Translations under genes and position numbers: made by a program
The notes under the pieces: model-generated
The model's database searches: none
Seen by the model: only the letters and a program-made list of their open reading frames with translations
What the model was told of the DNA's origin: nothing
Shown here: one piece after another, positions 54,418 to 64,000 of the stretch
Layout of the letters: every line of letters begins with the position of its first letter
Numbering within the stretch: position 1 is the stretch's first letter
Assembly: GCF_016735115.1 (NCBI RefSeq)
Contig: NZ_JAERQJ010000001.1
Location: 903,501 to 967,500, forward strand
Direction of reading: 5' to 3'
DNA length: 64,000 bases
Source of the DNA: Aquimarina mytili
Lineage (GTDB): Bacteria > Bacteroidota > Bacteroidia > Flavobacteriales > Flavobacteriaceae

Positions 54418-56055
54418 TTATGCCTTTAGGTCAATTTGTTTTAGGTTCTCAATTTTGTTTCTAACCAAAAATTCATCGATTGTTTCAAAATGTTCGATAA
54501 CTCTTTGATCTTTAAACTCAAATACTTTTTGGGATAATCCTTGTAAAAAATCACGATCATGAGATACTAATATCAAGGTGCCATCAAATGCCAATAAGGC
54601 TTCTTTTAATACATCTTTAGACTTAATGTCTAAATGATTAGTTGGTTCATCGAGTATAAGCACATTTACGGGTTCTAACAATAGTTTTACCATGGCTAAA
54701 CGAGTTTTTTCTCCACCAGAAAGTACAGATACTTTTTTATCAATAGTATCACCACTAAACATAAATTGCCCCAGAATGTTTTTTACCTGTGTTCTAACAT
54801 CACCTTTTGCCACTTCGTCTACGGTCTGAAAAATAGTAAGATTAGGATCTAATAAAGAGGCTTGATTTTGTGCAAAATATCCTACTTTGGCGTTATGACC
54901 TAATGCACACTCTCCTTCAAAATCGATCTCACCCATAATAGCTTTAATCATGGTAGATTTCCCTTCACCATTACGACCAACAAAAGATACTTTTTCTCCA
55001 CGAGCAATGGATAAGTTAGCATTTTTAAATACAACATGATCTCCATAGCTTTTTGATAAATCTTTTGCGATCACGGGATAATCTCCCGATCGCATAGAAG
55101 GTGGAAAACGAAGTTTTAAAGCTGAAGTATCGATTTCATCAATCTCGATTATCTGTAGCTTCTCTAACATGCGCTCCCTGGAATTGACTTGGTTGGTTTT
55201 AGAATAGGTGCCTTTAAACCGCTCTATAAAATCTTTGGTGTCTGAAATGAATTTTTGTTGTTCCTGGTATGCTTTGATCTGGTGGGCCCGGCGTTCTTCT
55301 CTTAACTGAAGATAATGGGAGTAGTTAGCTTTGTAATCATATATTCTACCCATCGTTACTTCTATAGTACGATTGGTAATGTTATCAATAAATGCTTTAT
55401 CATGCGAAATAACAATTACGGCTTTGGCTTTATTAATTAAGAAATCCTCAAGCCAAATTACAGATTCAATATCGACATGATTTGTCGGCTCATCTAGCAG
55501 GATTAGGTCTGGTTTTTTTAATAAGATTTTGGCAAGTTCTACACGCATACGCCATCCACCACTAAATTCACTAGTTGGGCGCGTAAAATCCTCTCGTTTA
55601 AACCCTAATCCTTGTAATGCTTTCTCAATTTCGGCATCATAATTTACCTCTTCAATTGCATAGAATTTCTCACCCAGATCGGTTACCTTTTGGATGATGT
55701 TCATGTATTCTTCTGACTCGTAATCTGTTCGTGTTTCGAGAGCTGCATTAAGACGATCCATTTCTTGCTGCATAGCCGTGATATGACCAAAAGCTTTGGA
55801 AGCTTCTTCAAATACAGTACAATTATCATCGGTTAATAGGTGTTGTGGTAAATAGGCAATAACCGCTTCTTTAGGATACCGGATATTGCCGCGTGTAGCT
55901 TTTTGTACTCCAGCTATAATCTTCATCATTGTAGATTTTCCAGCACCATTCTTTCCCATTAAAGCAATCTTGTCATTCTCATTTATGACAAAAGAAACAT
56001 TGTTAAATAAAGTTTCACCACTAAACTCCACTGCTATACCATCTACAGAAATCAT
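54418..56055 (-). CDS. ABC-F family ATP-binding protein
   Basis: A soluble protein of 545 aa with two ABC ATPase domains and no membrane part. The first domain has Walker A G-K-N-G-A-G-K-S-T near 35 and signature E-F-S-G-G-W near 165; the second has G-R-N-G-E-G-K-S-T near 355 and V-L-S-G-G-E-K-T-R near 445; each has L-L-D-E-P-T-N-H or L-I-L-D-E-P-T-N-H. ABC-F proteins act on the ribosome in translation or antibiotic protection. Which subtype (YbiT-like is plausible) is not decided here. Confidence 0.93.
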   Translation of the reverse strand: MISVDGIAVEFSGETLFNNVSFVINENDKIALMGKNGAGKSTMMKIIAGVQKATRGNIRYPKEAVIAYLPQHLLTDDNCTVFEEASKAFGHITAMQQEMDRLNAALETRTDYESEEYMNIIQKVTDLGEKFYAIEEVNYDAEIEKALQGLGFKREDFTRPTSEFSGGWRMRVELAKILLKKPDLILLDEPTNHVDIESVIWLEDFLINKAKAVIVISHDKAFIDNITNRTIEVTMGRIYDYKANYSHYLQLREERRAHQIKAYQEQQKFISDTKDFIERFKGTYSKTNQVNSRERMLEKLQIIEIDEIDTSALKLRFPPSMRSGDYPVIAKDLSKSYGDHVVFKNANLSIARGEKVSFVGRNGEGKSTMIKAIMGEIDFEGECALGHNAKVGYFAQNQASLLDPNLTIFQTVDEVAKGDVRTQVKNILGQFMFSGDTIDKKVSVLSGGEKTRLAMVKLLLEPVNVLILDEPTNHLDIKSKDVLKEALLAFDGTLILVSHDRDFLQGLSQKVFEFKDQRVIEHFETIDEFLVRNKIENLKQIDLKA

Positions 56056-56152
56056 ATCATTTTATTTAAAAGTGCAAAACTAAAAAATTGCACAGTACAG
56101 CAAAGAAATTCTTAGGGTAAGTTTAGGAATGGGGTAGTGGAGGATGTATAAA

Positions 56153-56180
56153 AGATCTCACAGATTGATCTGTGAGATCT
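56153..56180 (-). terminator. Terminator of the acyl-CoA carboxylase cluster
   Basis: AGATCTCACAGAT (56153-56165) and ATCTGTGAGATCT (56168-56180) form a perfect 13-bp stem; on the minus strand it ends in GATCTTTTAT. It lies 11 bp after the beta-subunit gene. Confidence 0.85.
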
Positions 56181-56191
56181 ACATATTAATT

Positions 56192-57733
56192 TTATAATGG
56201 GATATTACCATGCTTACGCTTAGGGCGATCAATCTTTTTATCCTCAAGCATACTAAATGCTTTTAAGAGTTTGCGACGTGTGTTTTGCGGTAAGATTACT
56301 TCATCTATAAACCCACGTTGCGCGGCTCGATATGGGTTCGCAAATTTATCGGCATATTCAGCTTCTTTCTCAGCAAGTTTAGCTTCAGGGTCATCTGAAG
56401 CTTGTATCTCTTTTCTAAAAATAATTTCACTTGCTCCTTTGGCACCCATTACAGCTATTTCAGCTGTAGGCCACGCAAAGTTAAGGTCGGCACCAATATG
56501 CTTAGAGTTCATAACATCATAGGCACCTCCATATGCTTTACGAGTAATTACTGTTACTTTAGGTACAGTAGCTTCGCTTAGGGCATACAATAATTTGGCT
56601 CCGTGTACTATAATTCCATTCCATTCCTGATCAGTTCCGGGTAAGAACCCAGGTACATCTACTAATACCAATAATGGGATATTAAAACAATCACAGAAAC
56701 GCGTAAACCTTGCTGCTTTTTTAGAACTGTTTACATCCAATACACCTGCTAAAAACATAGGCTGGTTGGCAACAATTCCCACACTTCTTCCACCTAGACG
56801 AGCAAAACCAACAATAATATTTTCTGCATAATCTTTATGGATTTCGTAGAAAGAATCTTGATCTATAATCCCACCAATCACCTCATGCATATCATAGGGC
56901 TTGTTTGGATTATCAGGAACAATACTAGCAAGTACTTCTCGTACCTCATCTTGTAAAGTGTATGATAGTTTTTTGGTAACTTCGGTATTACTTTGTGGTA
57001 GGTAACTTAATAATCTTTTTACATCTTCAAGACATTCAATATCGTTACCTGATGTTACATGTGCCACTCCGGATTTGGTAGAATGTGTGCTGGCACCACC
57101 TAATTCTTCTGAAGTTACTTCTTCATTTGTAACCGTTTTTACAACATTAGGACCGGTAACAAACATATAACTGGTATCTTCTACCATAAGTGTAAAATCG
57201 GTCATAGCAGGAGAATATACTGCCCCTCCGGCACATGGGCCCATAATTGCTGATATTTGAGGGATTACTCCAGAAGCAGATACATTTCTATGAAAAATAT
57301 CAGCATATCCACCAAGAGAACGTACGCCTTCCTGTATTCTGGCTCCACCAGAATCATTAAGTCCGATAATAGGTGCTCCCATTTTAACGGCCATATCCAT
57401 AACTTTGCAAATTTTTTCTGCGTGAGTTTCGGATAGGGCTCCACCAAATACGGTAAAATCCTGTGCAAAAATGTATACTAATCTACCGTCTATAGTTCCG
57501 TAACCAGTAATAACACCATCACCATAGTAGATTTCTTTTTGCATTCCAAAATCTGTAGTTCTATGAGTGACAAGGATTCCTATTTCTTCAAAAGAACCTT
57601 CATCCATGATATATTCAACTCGTTCGCGAGCGGTTAACTTTTTCTTTTCATGCTGCTTTGCAATACGTTTTTCACCACCACCTAACTTTGCCTGATCTAT
57701 TTTTTCTTGTAATGTCTTTATTTTTGAATCCAT
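56192..57733 (-). CDS. pccB: Acyl-CoA carboxylase beta (carboxyltransferase) subunit, propionyl-CoA type
   Basis: Transfers CO2 from biotin to an acyl-CoA. The 513-aa protein has two crotonase-like halves: [11 protein letters not shown] near 97, [11 protein letters not shown] near 125, [10 protein letters not shown] near 163, and [11 protein letters not shown] near 365 with [11 protein letters not shown] near 403. The full-length single-chain form, together with separate biotin carboxylase and carrier genes, fits a propionyl-CoA (or broad) carboxylase rather than AccAD. Confidence 0.93.
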   Translation of the reverse strand: MDSKIKTLQEKIDQAKLGGGEKRIAKQHEKKKLTARERVEYIMDEGSFEEIGILVTHRTTDFGMQKEIYYGDGVITGYGTIDGRLVYIFAQDFTVFGGALSETHAEKICKVMDMAVKMGAPIIGLNDSGGARIQEGVRSLGGYADIFHRNVSASGVIPQISAIMGPCAGGAVYSPAMTDFTLMVEDTSYMFVTGPNVVKTVTNEEVTSEELGGASTHSTKSGVAHVTSGNDIECLEDVKRLLSYLPQSNTEVTKKLSYTLQDEVREVLASIVPDNPNKPYDMHEVIGGIIDQDSFYEIHKDYAENIIVGFARLGGRSVGIVANQPMFLAGVLDVNSSKKAARFTRFCDCFNIPLLVLVDVPGFLPGTDQEWNGIIVHGAKLLYALSEATVPKVTVITRKAYGGAYDVMNSKHIGADLNFAWPTAEIAVMGAKGASEIIFRKEIQASDDPEAKLAEKEAEYADKFANPYRAAQRGFIDEVILPQNTRRKLLKAFSMLEDKKIDRPKRKHGNIPL

Positions 57734-57858
57734 GTTTTAGTACTTAGTGTGGAGTAGTTACTAGTTAGAAATTTTAATTCAGTTTCAATAATTTACGCTA
57801 TAGTAGAGATTTAAATGCTCCAAGGCTTGCTTCGAAATCAAAATCATTTCTAACCGGT

Positions 57859-57881
57859 ACCTCAAGGGCTTGCCCCAAGGT
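57859..57881. repeat. Short imperfect palindrome in the 190-bp gap of the carboxylase cluster
   Basis: ACCT ... AGGT flanks GGGC-TT-GCCC (57859-57881). The surrounding text (CTCAAGGGCTTGCCCC) resembles REP-like intergenic repeats. Its function is unknown; it could separate expression of the two carboxylase parts. Confidence 0.4.
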
Positions 57882-57923
57882 AGTTTACTACTCGTTGTTC
57901 TTTATTCAGTATTCATTATTTTT

Positions 57924-59363
57924 TTATACGGGTAATCGTAATATTTCTTGATCTTTTATGTATTGTTTCATGGCGATTAGTGCAGCAATTTTAGCTTCTT
58001 CTTCTGTTGCTGCTTGTATTTTTTCTGCCGAATAGTATTTTTTTACAAAATGAGTATCAAAATTTCCTGACGTAAAGGCTTCATGCTCACAAACAAATTT
58101 ACCAAAAGGTAGCGTGGTTTGTACACCTTCTACATGATACTCACTAATGGCTTTGATCATTAATTGAATAGCTTCTTCTCGTGTTTTACCATAGGTAATA
58201 AGTTTTGCAAGCATAGGGTCATAATAAATAGGAATATCCATACCTTGCTCAAACCCATTGTCAACTCGGATTCCTTCGCCTGAAGGAATTTTATAAACGT
58301 CCAGGTGCCCTACACTTGGTAAGAAGTCATTCAAAGGATCTTCTGCATAAACTCTTAACTCCAGGGCATGTCCATTAATTTTTAGATCTTCTTGTTGTAT
58401 TGGTAGTTTTTCTCCTCTGGCAACTTTTATTTGAAGCTCTACCAGATCTACTCCCGAGATGAGTTCTGTAACGGGATGTTCTACTTGCAGTCTAGTATTC
58501 ATTTCAAGAAAGTAGAAGTTGTTATTTTCATCCAGGAGAAATTCGACGGTTCCGGCCCCCAAATAATCACAAGCTTTGGCTACTTTGATAGCCGCTTCAC
58601 CCATTTTTGAGCGTAGCTCAGGAGTAAGTACTGCCGACGGAGCCTCTTCAACTACTTTTTGATGTCGTCGCTGTACACTACATTCTCTTTCAAAGAGGTG
58701 GATTGCATTACCATGGCTATCTGCCATTACCTGAATTTCAATATGTCTTGGTGAGGCTACATATTTTTCGATAAATACTGAGCCATCCCCAAAAGCAGAA
58801 GTAGCTTCGCTAATTGCACGTTGCATTTGTGATTCTAAGTCTTGTTCTTTTTCTACAACCCGCATTCCTTTACCACCACCACCGGCAGATGCTTTAATCA
58901 ATATCGGAAATCCAATTTCTGTAGCGATTGCTTTTGCTTTATTAACATCAGTAATTGCTTCATCTATACCGGGTACCATCGGGATGTCATAAGCTTTAAC
59001 AGCATCTTTGGCGGCTAGTTTGCTTCCCATAACCTTTATTGCCTTAGATTTTGGTCCAATGAATATAAGGCCATTTTGCTCTACTTCTTCAGCAAAATCT
59101 GCATTTTCACTTAAGAAACCATAACCAGGATGTATAGCATCAACACCAAGATTTTTGGCAACTTCAATAATTTTTGATCCTAATAGATAAGATTGATTCG
59201 AAGGGGCTTCACCAATTAATACGGCTTCGTCTGCGAAACGTACATGAGGGGCATTTCGATCTGCGGTAGAATATACTGCTACAGTTTTAATCCCCATTTT
59301 TTTTGCGGTGGTCATTACTCTTATGGCAATTTCACCTCTGTTGGCAATTAATATCTTTTTCAT
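57924..59363 (-). CDS. accC: Biotin carboxylase subunit of acyl-CoA carboxylase
   Basis: ATP-grasp enzyme, 479 aa, that carboxylates the biotin of the carrier protein. It starts K-I-L-I-A-N-R-G-E-I-A-I-R-V; A-S-A-G-G-G-G-K-G-M-R near 160 is the ATP loop, E-R-E-C-S-V-Q-R-R-H-Q-K near 230 and E-M-N-T-R-L-Q-V-E-H-P-V-T near 290 are catalytic motifs. Its start overlaps the carrier gene's stop by four bases. It may serve propionyl-CoA carboxylase rather than fatty-acid synthesis. Confidence 0.93.
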   Translation of the reverse strand: MKKILIANRGEIAIRVMTTAKKMGIKTVAVYSTADRNAPHVRFADEAVLIGEAPSNQSYLLGSKIIEVAKNLGVDAIHPGYGFLSENADFAEEVEQNGLIFIGPKSKAIKVMGSKLAAKDAVKAYDIPMVPGIDEAITDVNKAKAIATEIGFPILIKASAGGGGKGMRVVEKEQDLESQMQRAISEATSAFGDGSVFIEKYVASPRHIEIQVMADSHGNAIHLFERECSVQRRHQKVVEEAPSAVLTPELRSKMGEAAIKVAKACDYLGAGTVEFLLDENNNFYFLEMNTRLQVEHPVTELISGVDLVELQIKVARGEKLPIQQEDLKINGHALELRVYAEDPLNDFLPSVGHLDVYKIPSGEGIRVDNGFEQGMDIPIYYDPMLAKLITYGKTREEAIQLMIKAISEYHVEGVQTTLPFGKFVCEHEAFTSGNFDTHFVKKYYSAEKIQAATEEEAKIAALIAMKQYIKDQEILRLPV

Positions 59364-59845
59364 ACAAATTCTATTAACAATTGACCTTTATCTACTGCAT
59401 CTCCTTTGGCAGCCGAGATAGATTTGATAACTCCATCTCTTGGAGATAGAATTACATTTTCCATTTTCATTGCTTCAAGGATAAGTAATGGTTCATCTTC
59501 TTTAACTTCTTGATCGATATCTACATGAATATCCAGCAGTAACCCTGGCATAGGGGCTTTGATTGCGTTTATTTGTTTTGAAGACCCAATCGAGAACCCC
59601 ATGGCAGCAATTTGCATATCCAATTCGTTTGCAATGGCTACCTTGTAGATAGTGTCATTAACTTTTACTTCATATTGTTTACTATTGAAATCAGATTGAA
59701 TTACTTCAGTATGATATGATTTGCTATCCTGAAGAACATGATATTGTGTGTCTGAAGTGAGCAATGCATCAATTTCTGCAATGCCTTTTTTGGTAAACTC
59801 AAACTCAAAGTTTTTGTTGACTGTTACTTTATAAGTGCTGTTCAT
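59360..59845 (-). CDS. Biotin carboxyl carrier protein of acyl-CoA carboxylase
   Basis: A 161-aa carrier with an N-terminal acyl-CoA-carboxylase-associated region and a C-terminal biotinyl domain. The biotin-attachment motif is L-E-A-M-K-M-E-N (Lys near 127), preceded by I-K-A-P-M-P-G. It is first in the carrier-carboxylase-beta cluster. This separate small carrier is the usual Bacteroidota arrangement of the alpha functions. Confidence 0.92.
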   Translation of the reverse strand: MNSTYKVTVNKNFEFEFTKKGIAEIDALLTSDTQYHVLQDSKSYHTEVIQSDFNSKQYEVKVNDTIYKVAIANELDMQIAAMGFSIGSSKQINAIKAPMPGLLLDIHVDIDQEVKEDEPLLILEAMKMENVILSPRDGVIKSISAAKGDAVDKGQLLIEFV

Positions 59846-60073
59846 AGTAGATATTTGTTTATTTAATAAAAACAGGCATTAAAGAGAGTAATTTCTTAAG
59901 ATAAAAACAAATTAATTATGAATTCATTGATAATTTAATAACGAGTTTTTTTATTCAAATTAAAAAATGAACCATCATACATTCAGACTTACTAATATCA
60001 ATACCATTTAAGTAATGGTTCACCATTTTTTAGAATTGCTATATTTACATTCTTAATTAGTGTTGATAGTTCT

Positions 60074-60673
60074 ATGTCATTTTTAGAAGGTTTTGCTATA
60101 GGTTTGGGGATGATCATTTTCGTAGGGCCGGTTTTTTTTCTTTTGCTTAACAGTAGTTTTCAATGGGGTTCTAAAGCCGGTGTTGCAGTAGCTCTGGGAA
60201 TAATAGCAAGTGACATTGTCTGCATAATGTTGTGTTACTATGGTCTTTCTTCTTTTATAAATGGAGAAGATAATAGATTCTGGATTGGGGTTATTGGTAG
60301 TACAATCTTGTTTGTTTTAGGAATTAATTATTTTTTCAAAAAAGCAAAAATCACTACAGATGTTTCTATAAATACACGTGGGCTTCAATCATTTTTTATA
60401 AAGGGTTTCAGTGTTAATTTCTTTAATCCATTTGTTTTTGTAGTTTGGATTGGTGTCTTTCAGTATGGAAAATCAAAATATCCTGATCAGGGATTACTTT
60501 TTGCTTTTTTGACAGCCGTATTATTCGGAATTCTTACTACCGATTTATTAAAAGTTTTTTTGTCTAAAAAATTGAAGAAATTTATATCTCCAAGGCGACT
60601 TACTGCATTTTTTAAAGTAACTGGAGTTGTTCTTGTTCTATTCTCAATTAGATTGCTCTATATGGTATGGTAA
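60074..60673 (+). CDS. LysE/RhtB-family amino-acid exporter-like protein
   Basis: A 199-aa inner-membrane protein with about six helices. The start G-F-A-I-G-L-G-M-I-I-F-V-G-P-V-F and G-S-K-A-G-V-A-V-A-L-G-I near residue 35 are the usual LysE-family features; N-F-F-N-P-F-V-F-V-V-W near 115 is the second conserved site. The exported compound is unknown. It is divergent from the carboxylase cluster across a 228-bp gap. Confidence 0.88.
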   Translation: MSFLEGFAIGLGMIIFVGPVFFLLLNSSFQWGSKAGVAVALGIIASDIVCIMLCYYGLSSFINGEDNRFWIGVIGSTILFVLGINYFFKKAKITTDVSINTRGLQSFFIKGFSVNFFNPFVFVVWIGVFQYGKSKYPDQGLLFAFLTAVLFGILTTDLLKVFLSKKLKKFISPRRLTAFFKVTGVVLVLFSIRLLYMVW

Positions 60674-60731
60674 ATCTCATGAATTTGATTTTAACTATAT
60701 TTGAGTATAACAACTTTAAATACTAATCAAT

Positions 60732-61232
60732 ATGGAAGTTAATTTTTTGATTGCTGCTCTTGCGGCTTTGATACCAATGGTTTTGGGTTTTATTTGGTAT
60801 AATCCCAAAGTATTTGGTACCGCTTGGATGAATGCATGTGGGTTTACACCTGAAGATTTAAAAGGCGGTAATATGGCTTTGATTTTTATATTAAGCTATG
60901 TGTTTAGTTTTTTTCTGGCTATGATGTTAAATACTATTGTAATTCATCAGTTTGGTTTTTTCTCTACACTAATGAGTGATCCAGATTTGATGAAAGAAGG
61001 GACTGAGACCTATCAATATGCACAAGATTTTATGACAAAATATGGAGGGAATTTTAGAACATTCAAACATGGAGCGTTACATGGAGCGATATCTGGAATA
61101 TTCTTTGTGTTACCGGTATTGGGAACCAATGCTCTTTTTGAGAGAAAAGGATTTAAATATATTCTTGTAAATGTAGGATACTGGACCGTATGTTTAGCTT
61201 TGATGGGAGGAGTAATCTGTCAATTTGCTTGA
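60732..61232 (+). CDS. DUF1761 membrane protein
   Basis: A 166-aa protein with four helices (about 5-22, 52-72, 113-132 and 143-164). The start with P-M-V-L-G-F-I-W-Y-N-P-K-V-F-G and the following W-M fit the DUF1761 family. Function unknown. Confidence 0.85.
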   Translation: MEVNFLIAALAALIPMVLGFIWYNPKVFGTAWMNACGFTPEDLKGGNMALIFILSYVFSFFLAMMLNTIVIHQFGFFSTLMSDPDLMKEGTETYQYAQDFMTKYGGNFRTFKHGALHGAISGIFFVLPVLGTNALFERKGFKYILVNVGYWTVCLALMGGVICQFA

Positions 61233-61255
61233 AAAAAATAATATATATTATATAC

Positions 61256-61283
61256 AAAAGGGTCTGAATATTCGGACCCTTTT
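61256..61283. terminator. Bidirectional terminator between convergent genes
   Basis: AAAAGGGTCTGAA (61256-61268) and TTCGGACCCTTTT (61271-61283) pair with one T-G wobble; T-runs occur on both strands. It sits between the plus-strand DUF1761 gene and the minus-strand gene whose stop is at 61284. Confidence 0.9.
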
Positions 61284-62297
61284 TTATGATTTGTTTCCTA
61301 ATACCCGATTGAATAATTTTTTAAGTAACGGAGAGGCTTTGCCCATATCTCGTTCTCTTTCTTTAGCTATTAATTCCCCATTTTTATCATAATACAGTTC
61401 GTAACTAAAAACAAACCGTTTTGCTTGATCACCTATACCTAGCGTTCCAAACCTTAAGTCATTAAAATACACACTATCATTAACTTTTTCTATAGTATAC
61501 CATCCTTCAGAGAGTTTAATTAACCTGGGAATAAGAGGATCATCTTTCATTTTACCTAGCAAGTGATGATTTTTTGGAAATTCTGCAAAATTAATAGTGT
61601 CATCTTTATCTAATAATGAATAATAACCAATCAAAAATGAATCATCAGTTTCTATATTAGCGGTCCAAAGAATACTGTTTAGTGGCGTAGGGCGCGTTTG
61701 TATTTCATTATACTGAATATGTTGATTTTCTAAATTACTAGAGAAATTTGCTCTCGCAGTTTGTTGTAATATCAATGTTAATAACATATATCCACTACTT
61801 ATATACAATCCAAGATTGTTGAATCTCCTTCTTTTATGATGTGTGCGTTTATAAAACATGGCCATGATTAAGAACACTAAAAAAGGGATAGTATATAAAG
61901 GGTCTACCACAAAAATATTATTAACGGCTACTTTATAATCAAAAGGCCAAAACAGTTGAGTTCCCCAGGTGGTGAAAGCATCTAAGATTGGATGGGTAAA
62001 AAGTCCTAGAAACATAAGTTTAGTCCAATCTTTCCAGTTGGCTTCTTTATTTTTATAAAGTTTAGACAGCAACCATCCCATTATGGGTGCTACCAGAATA
62101 CTAAACAATATAGAATGCGAAAACCCTCTATGTAATTCATTTGCCGTTACGGTATCTACAAAAAGTTTGGATATCACGTCCAGATCAGGGATAGTTCCTG
62201 CTACGGCACCCCATAGCATAGCCTTATTGCCAACTTTTCTTCCAAGGGCAGCTTCACCTACGGCGGCACCAAGCACAATTTGAGTTAATGAATCCAT
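61284..62297 (-). CDS. YdjM-type (DUF457) membrane-bound metal-dependent hydrolase
   Basis: A 337-aa protein. It begins M-D-S-L-T-Q-I-V-L-G-A-A-V-G-E-A, then G-T-I-P-D-L-D-V and H-R-G-F-S-H-S near 58, the His/Asp motifs of the YdjM family, and has four or five helices in the first half (with H-P-I-L-D-A-F-T-T-W-G-T near 103). A soluble C-terminal half follows. Annotated as hydrolases by family; true activity is unclear. Confidence 0.87.
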   Translation of the reverse strand: MDSLTQIVLGAAVGEAALGRKVGNKAMLWGAVAGTIPDLDVISKLFVDTVTANELHRGFSHSILFSILVAPIMGWLLSKLYKNKEANWKDWTKLMFLGLFTHPILDAFTTWGTQLFWPFDYKVAVNNIFVVDPLYTIPFLVFLIMAMFYKRTHHKRRRFNNLGLYISSGYMLLTLILQQTARANFSSNLENQHIQYNEIQTRPTPLNSILWTANIETDDSFLIGYYSLLDKDDTINFAEFPKNHHLLGKMKDDPLIPRLIKLSEGWYTIEKVNDSVYFNDLRFGTLGIGDQAKRFVFSYELYYDKNGELIAKERERDMGKASPLLKKLFNRVLGNKS

Positions 62298-62302
62298 AGT
62301 TG

Positions 62303-63502
62303 TTAATCTAATTGAAGTTTGAATGGGTTTCTAACTTCATATTCGTTTGGAGAAATTAGCTCTACCAATGGTTTTAATAGCGTGTTAGAAATAGAATTAC
62401 CATGTCTCACATACAATTTCATTTCTACAGGTTTCGCCCCAACGCAACTTTTTATAATTTCGGCTGTTCTTCCTAGTCTTAACTCTTTTGTGTTTTTTGA
62501 AATAGCTAAATCGACATAGTCATATAGCATTTTTTGATAAATATCATGTGCCTTATTGTACTCGTAATCTATTCCGATATGATTTGCATCCACAGCATTT
62601 TCCAAAATAAAAGCGGTTGTAAACCCAACCAGAGTTTCATTTAAGAAATATCCTTTTAAAATAAATGATTCGTTCAGGGTTTCCTTTAAGCGTTTAAAAG
62701 TAGAGGCATTTAGTTTTCCTATTTTAAAATCTGCTTTTTCTATAACCGATAAGTAAAGCGTATTAATTTGATTTTTGTACGTATCAATATCTTCTGCTGT
62801 AAAATCTTTTACACTAATCTTTTCGGATTTTTTGAAAACCTTTTTGGCTCTGGTTCTAAATTTAGTACGCATGCTCGATAGATAGTCATCAAAAGTATTC
62901 CATTCAGGAAGAATGTTTAATACCATATTTACATCTATTTTAAACTCTCTAAAATCATGTTCTTTAATATTGTCACTGTTACTAAAAGAATGGGGCCAAA
63001 ACTCTTTCAGTAATATAAAGGATGGCTTGTCTGTATTTTCAGATTTTCTTATTTCGCGTAAAGCATTTGATAAACTTTCAAAAGCATCTTGAGGACTTAA
63101 TTTGTCAGAGTTATATACAAAACCATGTTCACCACAGGAAAACAAGTTTCCACAAACTAAAACTTTGACATCTAAGTTTTTAAACAATGTATTTTTTATG
63201 GCATCACTAATTCTACACGGAAATTCATGAAACTTTAATTGAGCAGAATTAAATTTAATAAGTTGTGTAGCAGCTATAGCTACCGGAGTTTGATTTTGAT
63301 AAAATATGATATACTTAAATCGAATAGTTTCTGAAAGTGTGTCTTCAAGAGTTTTTAAATACTCTAAAGAAAGAAAAACAGTATTCTTCGAATTAGCTAA
63401 ATTCCATTCAGCTTCAGGTATTTCATCGATATGACTAAAATAGCTATATCGCAAAGAGGTGCTCTTGCACTTGTTTTTTATCTTTTCAAGCATATATCCC
63501 AT
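62303..63502 (-). CDS. FemAB/GNAT-like (BioF2-type) acyltransferase family protein
   Basis: A cytoplasmic protein of 399 aa. The second half looks like a GNAT-related fold as in FemAB or peptidogalycan-type aminoacyl transferases (F-R-T-R-A-K-K-V-F-K near 200; Y-F-L-N-E-T-L-V-G-F-T-T near 285; H-I-G-I-D-Y-E-Y-N near 305). It starts at 63502 or 63493 (both ATG), and ends 5 bp before the YdjM-type gene, so the two are probably co-transcribed. Substrate unknown. Confidence 0.65.
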   Translation of the reverse strand: MGYMLEKIKNKCKSTSLRYSYFSHIDEIPEAEWNLANSKNTVFLSLEYLKTLEDTLSETIRFKYIIFYQNQTPVAIAATQLIKFNSAQLKFHEFPCRISDAIKNTLFKNLDVKVLVCGNLFSCGEHGFVYNSDKLSPQDAFESLSNALREIRKSENTDKPSFILLKEFWPHSFSNSDNIKEHDFREFKIDVNMVLNILPEWNTFDDYLSSMRTKFRTRAKKVFKKSEKISVKDFTAEDIDTYKNQINTLYLSVIEKADFKIGKLNASTFKRLKETLNESFILKGYFLNETLVGFTTAFILENAVDANHIGIDYEYNKAHDIYQKMLYDYVDLAISKNTKELRLGRTAEIIKSCVGAKPVEMKLYVRHGNSISNTLLKPLVELISPNEYEVRNPFKLQLD

Positions 63503-63773
63503 CCAGACTTTTAATGTAGTGTATGAGTCGTCTGATTTTGTATAAAGTTACACTTATTTTTTTCTCTGTATTAAAACTGTATAAAGCTAATATCGGTAAA
63601 TAATGTTAGAAACTACAGGTTTTAAATGACATCTGTCTTATTTTAATCGGGTTGTCGCAGCTTATTTTAACGTTGAATATGTGTTTTTAAACGAAAACTA
63701 TTCTATTAAGTATAGTTTTGTTATGAAATGTCAAATAAGTTTATTTTCTTTAAACAGTAATTGGAATCGTCAT

Positions 63774-64000
63774 ATGAATAAATTGGTTAATTGCGTCTTG
63801 TTAATAGATGATGATAAGGCCACAAATTTCTTTAATGAAAGAGTTGTTACCAAACATGAAGGCTTTCAGCAGGTAAATACTGTACAAAGCGGACTGGCAG
63901 CTCTTGAGTATCTTGATGCTGTAAAAAATAATGCAGCTACTAAACCTGACCTTATTTTTTTAGATATTAATATGCCCGCCATGAATGGGTGGGAGTTTTT
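63774..64000 (+). CDS. Response regulator receiver protein, 3' truncated by window edge
   Basis: The first 75 residues of a CheY-like receiver domain: L-L-I-D-D-D (acidic pocket) near 9-14 and the phosphorylation site in L-I-F-L-D-I-N-M-P-A-M-N-G. I use the ATG at 63774; an in-frame ATG at 63723 would add 17 residues. It may be a stand-alone receiver. Region 63503-63773 holds only its upstream DNA. Confidence 0.9.
   Translation, partial: MNKLVNCVLLIDDDKATNFFNERVVTKHEGFQQVNTVQSGLAALEYLDAVKNNAATKPDLIFLDINMPAMNGWEF

Noticed and set aside
62083..62519. Plus-strand frames opposite the YdjM-type and FemAB-like genes
   Set aside because: Fully antisense to genes with clear motifs; no independent support.

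Overview
The window is AT-rich, tightly packed DNA from a marine member of the Flavobacteriaceae (Bacteroidota); an Aquimarina-like genus is a guess. The evidence is SusC/SusD pairs, promoters of the Bacteroidota type (a -7 box like TAnnTTTG), lipoprotein signals, a class II ketol-acid reductoisomerase, an ornithine-carbamoyltransferase homologue of the N-acylornithine type, and a complete alginate utilisation locus. I saw no tRNA, rRNA, transposase or CRISPR array.

Layout: 1-3763 is the end of a branched-chain amino-acid operon (ilvN, ilvC, ilvA). 4674-26672 is one alginate polysaccharide utilisation locus, all on the minus strand. It holds SusC/SusD, a PKD-domain surface lipoprotein, four PL7 lyases, one PL6 lyase, one PL17 oligoalginate lyase, the cupin KdgF, a hexuronate-type MFS carrier, a DEH-reductase-like SDR, KDG kinase, KDPG aldolase and two paralogous FadR-type GntR regulators. 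Five promoters carry one to three copies of a 12-bp palindrome (TTGGTnnACCAA), spaced exactly 13 bp when tandem and overlapping the -7 box. Polymer would be cut outside the cell, taken up by SusCD, cut to monomers by PL17, opened by KdgF, reduced, phosphorylated and split to pyruvate and glyceraldehyde-3-phosphate.

26961-36448 is a nine-gene arginine operon (GNAT, argG, argC, proC, argD, argF', argB, argE, argH), preceded by a 35-codon reading frame that ends in an arginine cluster inside alternative stems: a candidate attenuator. 36557-48370 is mixed housekeeping: fructokinase, a DUF4212/sodium-solute symporter pair with acetyl-CoA synthetase, an exported phosphatidylserine decarboxylase-like protein and small enzymes and membrane proteins.

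48371-53982 looks accessory. It starts with a non-coding array of CCCGG/CCGGG boxes at an almost exact 21-nt period with two-fold symmetry, then a REP-like cluster, orphan genes, LysR/NTF2 and AraC/ABM pairs, a cluster of small hairpins, and a broken copy of the 3' end of the gene at 47930-48370. The segment 48371-53830 is therefore bracketed by two related 3' ends. 54418-64000 returns to housekeeping: an ABC-F ATPase, a three-gene acyl-CoA carboxylase, a LysE exporter, a YdjM-type membrane protein, a FemAB/GNAT-like protein and the start of a response regulator cut by the right edge.

The most novel-looking signals are the 21-nt array, the arginine leader, and the alginate operator system with its structured 300-nt susC leader.
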